From positions 1 through 9,204 of the forward strand of contig CAYOKA010000091.1 in assembly GCA_964404395.1 (NCBI GenBank): a DNA stretch of 9,204 nt, read 5' to 3'. Positions 5,503-9,204 of the stretch are shown one piece after another (the stretch's first letter is position 1; every line of letters starts with the position of its first letter). The notes below the pieces were generated by a model. That model ran no database searches. It was not told where the DNA came from and saw only the letters and a program-made list of their open reading frames with translations. This DNA is from JAAYBT01 sp964404395. Its GTDB lineage: Bacteria > Bacillota > Clostridia > Acetivibrionales > DTU013. The position numbers were made by a program, and so were the translations under genes.

Positions 5503-6962
5503 TCTATGAAGATATTGCCCCGAGATGTCTCGATTTGAATTAGAACATCGTTTTGTACATTTAACGTATAGACAGTGCCATCTGTAGTTTTAGTGCCTGC
5601 CTTTTCTCCGGCAGCCTGTATAAAGCCGGCTGATGTGCGAGCCTTGACTGCAGCTGATTCATTGTCCGCAAAGGAATCCACATAGATAAATCCGGTATAT
5701 GTCTTTGCTTCGACGGGAAATTCTGTGCTGTCAATGTATATAAAGCCGCCTCTACTTTCGAGCTTAAGTTCATTGGGCTTGAAATCTGCAGGAAGCAGAA
5801 TGGTCAACTCTGCGCTATTTTCGTGCAGGCTCAATAGTCGGAAAAGGGGCATCCTTCCGTTGGACCTTTCCTCAAATTCTAATCGTCCGTTGGCGCAGCT
5901 AATTTCAGGCTCCAGCCAGTCGGCCTTTTCGTATTCAATCTCAATCTTGTCAGAGCTGCCCTTCTTAAGCCTAATATTGGAATGTGTGGTATTTATGCTT
6001 ACGCTATTTACATCCTCGCTGCTGTATGCCCACTCTTCCAATACGATATTGCTGGGGGCGACGCTGTTGTATAGCATAAAAAGCGTAACAGGAAGGCCGG
6101 TCAATAGTGATATCAAGAGCCCTGATGCTGATATAGCCATAACAATCTTAAGTATTAGCCCTTTCAAATCGATTCTTTCGGCTGTGCTGGCACCATCCTC
6201 CTGTGTATCCCTTGCTCCAGCAGAATCTATAACCTTCACTCCTGCAACATCTCGCTTGGCAATGGCAGGAATGGCGGAGCCGCTAAGTCTATGCCTGGTA
6301 TCTTTGCTAGGTATATCTTTGGAATATATTTGCTTGGGATCCGAGGGGCTTGCTGCCGCTGGATTCCTTTTCAGCATACGAGCTATGAGCCTTGTAGAAA
6401 GCCTGACCGAAAGCCCGGTCAGCTTGAAAAGGCCATAGGCAGTCAGCAACATAAGCCCTGCGAAAAATACGCCCATGCCAAGGCTGCTAATTATCTCAGG
6501 CACATACTGTGAAGGTATCTTCAAAGCCTCGGCTACGAATACTGATAGTATGATACAGGCCGCAGCTACTGAGGCTACAGTAATGATGAAGAGGCAGACT
6601 GCAATGGTGTAGGTCGTAAAAATGAGTATTGAGAAGAGGAAGACTGACAAGGGCCTTGTTATCCTTGAACGTGAGTATTTGACTGCTTTAGAGTAATTCT
6701 TCAGGTCAGGCTTACTGCGGACATTCTTGATACTTACTTCTGCCTTAATTGAAGCGGCGATATTTGCCGGGGTGTCAAGCTTTGCCAACAGATCTTCAGG
6801 GGAAACACCATCATAGGATGCATCGTTTAAATGCTCCTGGTAATAATCCAGGACAGCAGCTTTTTCCGCTTCGGGAAGGCCGTTGAGCTGTAGCCTCAGT
6901 TCATCTAAAAAGGCCATCAATTTTGCATCCATTTTCATTTCATCCATTTTGGTTTCATCCAT
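5499..6962 (-). CDS. DUF1700 / DUF4097 membrane protein
   Basis: The 487-residue protein starts with a DUF1700 helical domain (about 16-75, FLDELRLQLNGLPEAEKAAV then LDYYQEHLND). Membrane helices follow at about 104-145 (two), 160-180 and 268-300, with a hydrophilic linker (200-265) between the last two. The C-terminal DUF4097 beta-repeat domain (about 317-487) shows recurring strands G406-FIYID, G424-FIYVD, G446-FIQA and G482-NIFID, which end exactly at the C-terminus. Proteins of this type commonly follow a PadR regulator and are linked to envelope stress. I start it at 6962: GGTGGTGA lies eight bases before this ATG, which overlaps the PadR stop codon by eight bases (5' part ATGGATGA). An in-frame TTG at 6980 is less likely. 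Two more ATGGATG follow in frame at 15-nt steps. Function beyond the family call is unknown. Confidence 0.85.
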   Translation of the reverse strand: MDETKMDEMKMDAKLMAFLDELRLQLNGLPEAEKAAVLDYYQEHLNDASYDGVSPEDLLAKLDTPANIAASIKAEVSIKNVRSKPDLKNYSKAVKYSRSRITRPLSVFLFSILIFTTYTIAVCLFIITVASVAAACIILSVFVAEALKIPSQYVPEIISSLGMGVFFAGLMLLTAYGLFKLTGLSVRLSTRLIARMLKRNPAAASPSDPKQIYSKDIPSKDTRHRLSGSAIPAIAKRDVAGVKVIDSAGARDTQEDGASTAERIDLKGLILKIVMAISASGLLISLLTGLPVTLFMLYNSVAPSNIVLEEWAYSSEDVNSVSINTTHSNIRLKKGSSDKIEIEYEKADWLEPEISCANGRLEFEERSNGRMPLFRLLSLHENSAELTILLPADFKPNELKLESRGGFIYIDSTEFPVEAKTYTGFIYVDSFADNESAAVKARTSAGFIQAAGEKAGTKTTDGTVYTLNVQNDVLIQIETSRGNIFID

Positions 6963-7275
6963 TTTGATTTTCACCACCAATAATATAATCTATTATTTTT
7001 CTTTGTTCCAATAACTCCATTTTATACTCATTCAAGCGAGATATACCGGTGGCGGTTATTCTGTAGTAGCGTCTTAGGCGACCGGAGTGCTCGGATGAAT
7101 AGGTTTCCAAGCAACCCTGTGTTTCAAGCCTTCGCAGCACAGGGTAAAGAGAGGATTCTGAAGTCTCCATGAACTCAGAAATCTCCTGTGTCAGCTTATA
7201 ACCGTAGGTATCACCCTCCTGTAGGATATGGAGAACACATGCATCCAGCAGTCCTTTCTTCAACTGGGGATCCAA
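6955..7275 (-). CDS. PadR-family transcriptional regulator
   Basis: The 106-residue protein is a complete small PadR repressor: LKKGLLDACVLHIL leads into the winged-helix TYGYKLTQEI (23-32), the recognition helix is SSLYPVLRRLETQGCL (41-56), and the wing has the basic SGRLRRYYRIT (64-74) with a C-terminal dimerisation helix. Such proteins bind inverted repeats in their own operon's promoter and release them under stress or when a ligand binds. The start is a TTG at 7275, eight bases after AGGGAGG (7290-7284); the opening MDPQLKKG agrees with family members. It overlaps the upstream dehydrogenase gene by 16 bp and the downstream DUF1700 gene by 8 bp, so the three are translationally coupled. 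Confidence 0.92.
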   Translation of the reverse strand: MDPQLKKGLLDACVLHILQEGDTYGYKLTQEISEFMETSESSLYPVLRRLETQGCLETYSSEHSGRLRRYYRITATGISRLNEYKMELLEQRKIIDYIIGGENQNG

Positions 7276-8156
7276 GAAGTCATCCTCCCTTCATAGCGAA
7301 TACCACTCATTCTTTCGGAAAGCTCCCAGAACCGTTCTGCCACATCTGAGCGCTGGGAATAGCGGCTTGGCTTAAGTGGGGCGCAATCCTTCCAATATAT
7401 TTTATCAGATTTGCGTGCATCTGGCTCAGTCGCAAGCCATGCAATGCAGTGGGCAGGTTGTTCTACCGGTGTGCCGCTTTTACTTCGTATTTCCCAAATT
7501 TTTTTTACAATGCCGCCTGTGCCCTTGAGGCCAATGCTTGTATTTACCAGCCCCGGGTCTACGGCAAATGCTTTTATTGCAATCCCTGCAGACTTAAGAC
7601 GTCTGTTCAGCTCCGACATAAAAAGCACATTTGCCAGCTTTGTCTGTTTATAGGCAAGAAGGCAGTTGTAGTGCTTTCTGAGCATCACGTCTTTCCAGTG
7701 GATTCTTGTTCTGTAGTGGGAACCTGAGCTTACGCTGATAACCGTGCCTTCCTCGGATTGCGTCAAAAGGGGCAGCAATTCGTATGTCAGTCGAAACTGA
7801 GCCAGATGGTTTACAGCAAACTGAAGCTCGAAGCCATCGACTGTAGAAATATACCAGCTTGAAACAGTACCTGCATTATTTATCAGCACATCAATGTGTT
7901 GGAGACCATCTTGTGCAAGCTGGCCGCGTATATCCTCTGCCAGCTTTGACACCTCTTCGAGGGATGCCAGATTGGTAATCAAAAAATGAATTTTTGCGTC
8001 AGGGTTGAGTGCTCTAATCTCCTGCTCTGCTTGAGCACAGCGCTCCTGTGAACGACCTACGCCAATTATGTATAGCCCTTTGCAGGACAAATCCTTTACT
8101 GTAGCCAAGCCAATGCCTGAGCTGGCCCCGGTTATGATGATGACTTTCTCTTTCAC
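7260..8156 (-). CDS. Short-chain dehydrogenase/reductase
   Basis: The 298-residue product is a classical SDR oxidoreductase. It has the NAD(P)-binding TGASSGIG (9-16), NNAG (93-96), catalytic Ser143 or Ser144 in SVSSGSHY, and Tyr169-x3-Lys173 in YKQTK. The layout with TVDGFELQFAVNHLAQFRLT (105-124) resembles the retinol-dehydrogenase-like branch; Arg35 after the second strand suggests NADPH. The substrate cannot be read from the sequence. The start is a GTG at 8156, eight bases after GGAGGTG (8171-8165). It sits between a second SDR gene and padR in a - strand operon and overlaps the padR gene by 16 bp. Confidence 0.9.
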   Translation of the reverse strand: MKEKVIIITGASSGIGLATVKDLSCKGLYIIGVGRSQERCAQAEQEIRALNPDAKIHFLITNLASLEEVSKLAEDIRGQLAQDGLQHIDVLINNAGTVSSWYISTVDGFELQFAVNHLAQFRLTYELLPLLTQSEEGTVISVSSGSHYRTRIHWKDVMLRKHYNCLLAYKQTKLANVLFMSELNRRLKSAGIAIKAFAVDPGLVNTSIGLKGTGGIVKKIWEIRSKSGTPVEQPAHCIAWLATEPDARKSDKIYWKDCAPLKPSRYSQRSDVAERFWELSERMSGIRYEGRMTSWIPS

Positions 8157-8249
8157 TAAAAATACACCTCCAAGTTATAGTTTTACTCTAACATACTATC
8201 CGCATAGATTGTGCTGCGAAACTCAAAATATGTTGCATCGCAAAAGCCT

Positions 8250-9074
8250 TTACTGAGGATTACTGTTCACACTTCCAAGAAGTGCCCTTTTGCTCTGAGC
8301 AGATTTCCAGCGAGAGCCTACCACTCTTGCAATAATAGTAGGAGGTACCACAGAGCCTGCCGTCTTAAGCAATCTGTTCAACAGACCGGGTATATAGACT
8401 GATCTGCCCTTCAGTGCCGAGTCAATTGTATGGGCGGCAACATAGCCTACATTTTGAGTGGTAATTCTACCTGCAAAGCCCTGGGCCTCAATGGCACTGA
8501 TGCATTCGGGCGTTGTTGGCATTCCTGCGGGGCACAAGGCTGTGACTGTTATATCAGAGGATCGCAGCTCTTCCCCAAGTGCCCGTGAAAAATCCAGTAA
8601 GAAGCGTTTTGATGAGGCATACATTGCTTTAACAGGCATTGGATAATAGGCTGCCAGGCTTGCAACATTGATAATCCTGAAGGTTCTTGAGCTGTCTCGC
8701 ATTTTCATGATTTCATGAGTCATTTCAACGGTTGCCTCAATGTTCAGGCGGAGCATGGTACGAATCTGACTGCGTGTTCTTTCTGCAAAGGGGCCTTCAA
8801 AATCCAAGCCGGCGATATTTATCAGGAAATTGAAGCTAAAGCCCTGCTGGCGCATATAGTTAAAGAGCTCGGTCCTCGCCTCGAAGTTTGTTAAGTCGCA
8901 GCTGCGATGATATACGTTGATATTATAAGTGTTTGTAAGGCTTGCGGCCAGTATGCCCAGGGCGTTGTCCGAAAGGTCGGTCAAAAACAGATCCCAGCCG
9001 CGATTGGCGCACTCCACTGAAAACGCCCTTCCCAGTCCTCCTGTAGCCCCTGTAATACACACTAGGGATTTCAT
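8250..9074 (-). CDS. Short-chain dehydrogenase/reductase, first gene of the operon
   Basis: The 274-residue product is a second SDR protein, clearly diverged from its neighbour. It carries TGATGGLG (8-15), Asp60 in the CDLT motif, NIAG (86-89, where most classical members have NNAG), catalytic Ser139 and Tyr152-x3-Lys156 in YASSK. After the Rossmann core the C-terminus has a proline-rich hydrophobic stretch (about 229-246) and a basic end, which may associate with the membrane, as in the DltE/YdfG-like 'classical SDR with C-terminal hydrophobic tail' proteins; this is a weak inference. AGGAG (9089-9085) is ten bases before the ATG. It is followed after 93 bp by the other SDR gene and leads the operon. 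Confidence 0.9.
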   Translation of the reverse strand: MKSLVCITGATGGLGRAFSVECANRGWDLFLTDLSDNALGILAASLTNTYNINVYHRSCDLTNFEARTELFNYMRQQGFSFNFLINIAGLDFEGPFAERTRSQIRTMLRLNIEATVEMTHEIMKMRDSSRTFRIINVASLAAYYPMPVKAMYASSKRFLLDFSRALGEELRSSDITVTALCPAGMPTTPECISAIEAQGFAGRITTQNVGYVAAHTIDSALKGRSVYIPGLLNRLLKTAGSVVPPTIIARVVGSRWKSAQSKRALLGSVNSNPQ

Positions 9075-9103
9075 ACTTCATCCACTCCTATCCGAGAAAT
9101 TGC

Positions 9104-9204
9104 TATTGTAAAATATGTACAATATATCAGTTTAAAGAAATGGAGCCCAACAATTGTTGTCATACCTATCTTATATATAATACTATACAATGCATAGTAT
9201 TGTG
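9104..9204. promoter_or_regulatory. Dyad-rich upstream region of the SDR/PadR operon
   Basis: Three dyads fall within 100 bp upstream of the first operon gene: TATTGTA-N7-TACAATA (9104-9124), the uninterrupted palindrome CAACAATTGTTG (9148-9159) and AATACTAT-N7-ATAGTATT (9179-9201). The last overlaps TACAAT-N7-ATTGTG (9186-9204), the same half-sites as the first dyad in reversed order. They are candidate operators, most simply for the PadR protein of the operon. A clear - strand -35/-10 pair could not be assigned. On the + strand TATAAT (9176-9181) could serve a divergent gene beyond the window edge. Confidence 0.45.

Noticed and set aside
5725..6438. 237-codon + strand frame opposite the DUF1700/DUF4097 gene
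   Set aside because: Serine- and leucine-rich complement of a well-supported gene, without a ribosome site.
6979..6997. AATAATA-N5-TATTATT dyad as an operator
   Set aside because: It lies inside the 3' coding part of padR in AT-rich codons (KIIDYII) and its base composition makes a chance dyad likely.

Overview
The window looks like a chromosomal segment of a low-to-middle GC Gram-positive bacterium (Bacillota), most likely a clostridium-like anaerobe. The grounds are strong GGAGG-type ribosome sites before nearly every gene, use of TTG and GTG starts, a PadR/DUF1700/DUF4097 envelope-stress type pair, and a GH4 alpha-galactosidase under an AraC-type regulator. The genus cannot be fixed from the sequence alone. 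No rRNA, tRNA, CRISPR array or transposase gene was seen.

Left end (1-795): no convincing gene. It opens with a 119-bp tandem repeat made of short palindromes, each closed by a C-GNA-G triloop, then a rho-independent terminator for a transcript entering from the left, then about 400 bp with no recognisable coding content before a weak promoter.

Region 796-3093 (+ strand): a macro-domain protein with a C-terminal helix-turn-helix-like domain, a small von Willebrand factor A (vWA) protein with an intact MIDAS, and a 121-residue membrane protein with its own near-consensus promoter. The macro and vWA genes sit together and may form an ADP-ribose-related signalling or stress module. The macro domain lacks the Asp and His expected in MacroD-type hydrolases. 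This is the least ordinary protein set in the window.

Region 3056-5408: an AraC-family regulator (- strand) diverges from a GH4 alpha-galactosidase (+ strand). The 160-bp gap holds two direct repeats exactly 21 bp apart. One lies on the extended -10 of the regulator and the other abuts the -35 of the enzyme gene, the classical layout for autorepression plus activation. The regulator's 3' end overlaps the membrane gene tail to tail by 38 bp. Two REP-like hairpins sharing an 18-bp core follow the GH4 gene and separate it from the convergent operon.

Region 5499-9204 (- strand): an operon read leftwards of two short-chain dehydrogenases/reductases, a PadR-family repressor and a DUF1700/DUF4097 membrane protein. 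The last three genes overlap or are translationally coupled. The region before the first gene carries a dense cluster of dyads that are candidate operators, probably for the PadR protein.
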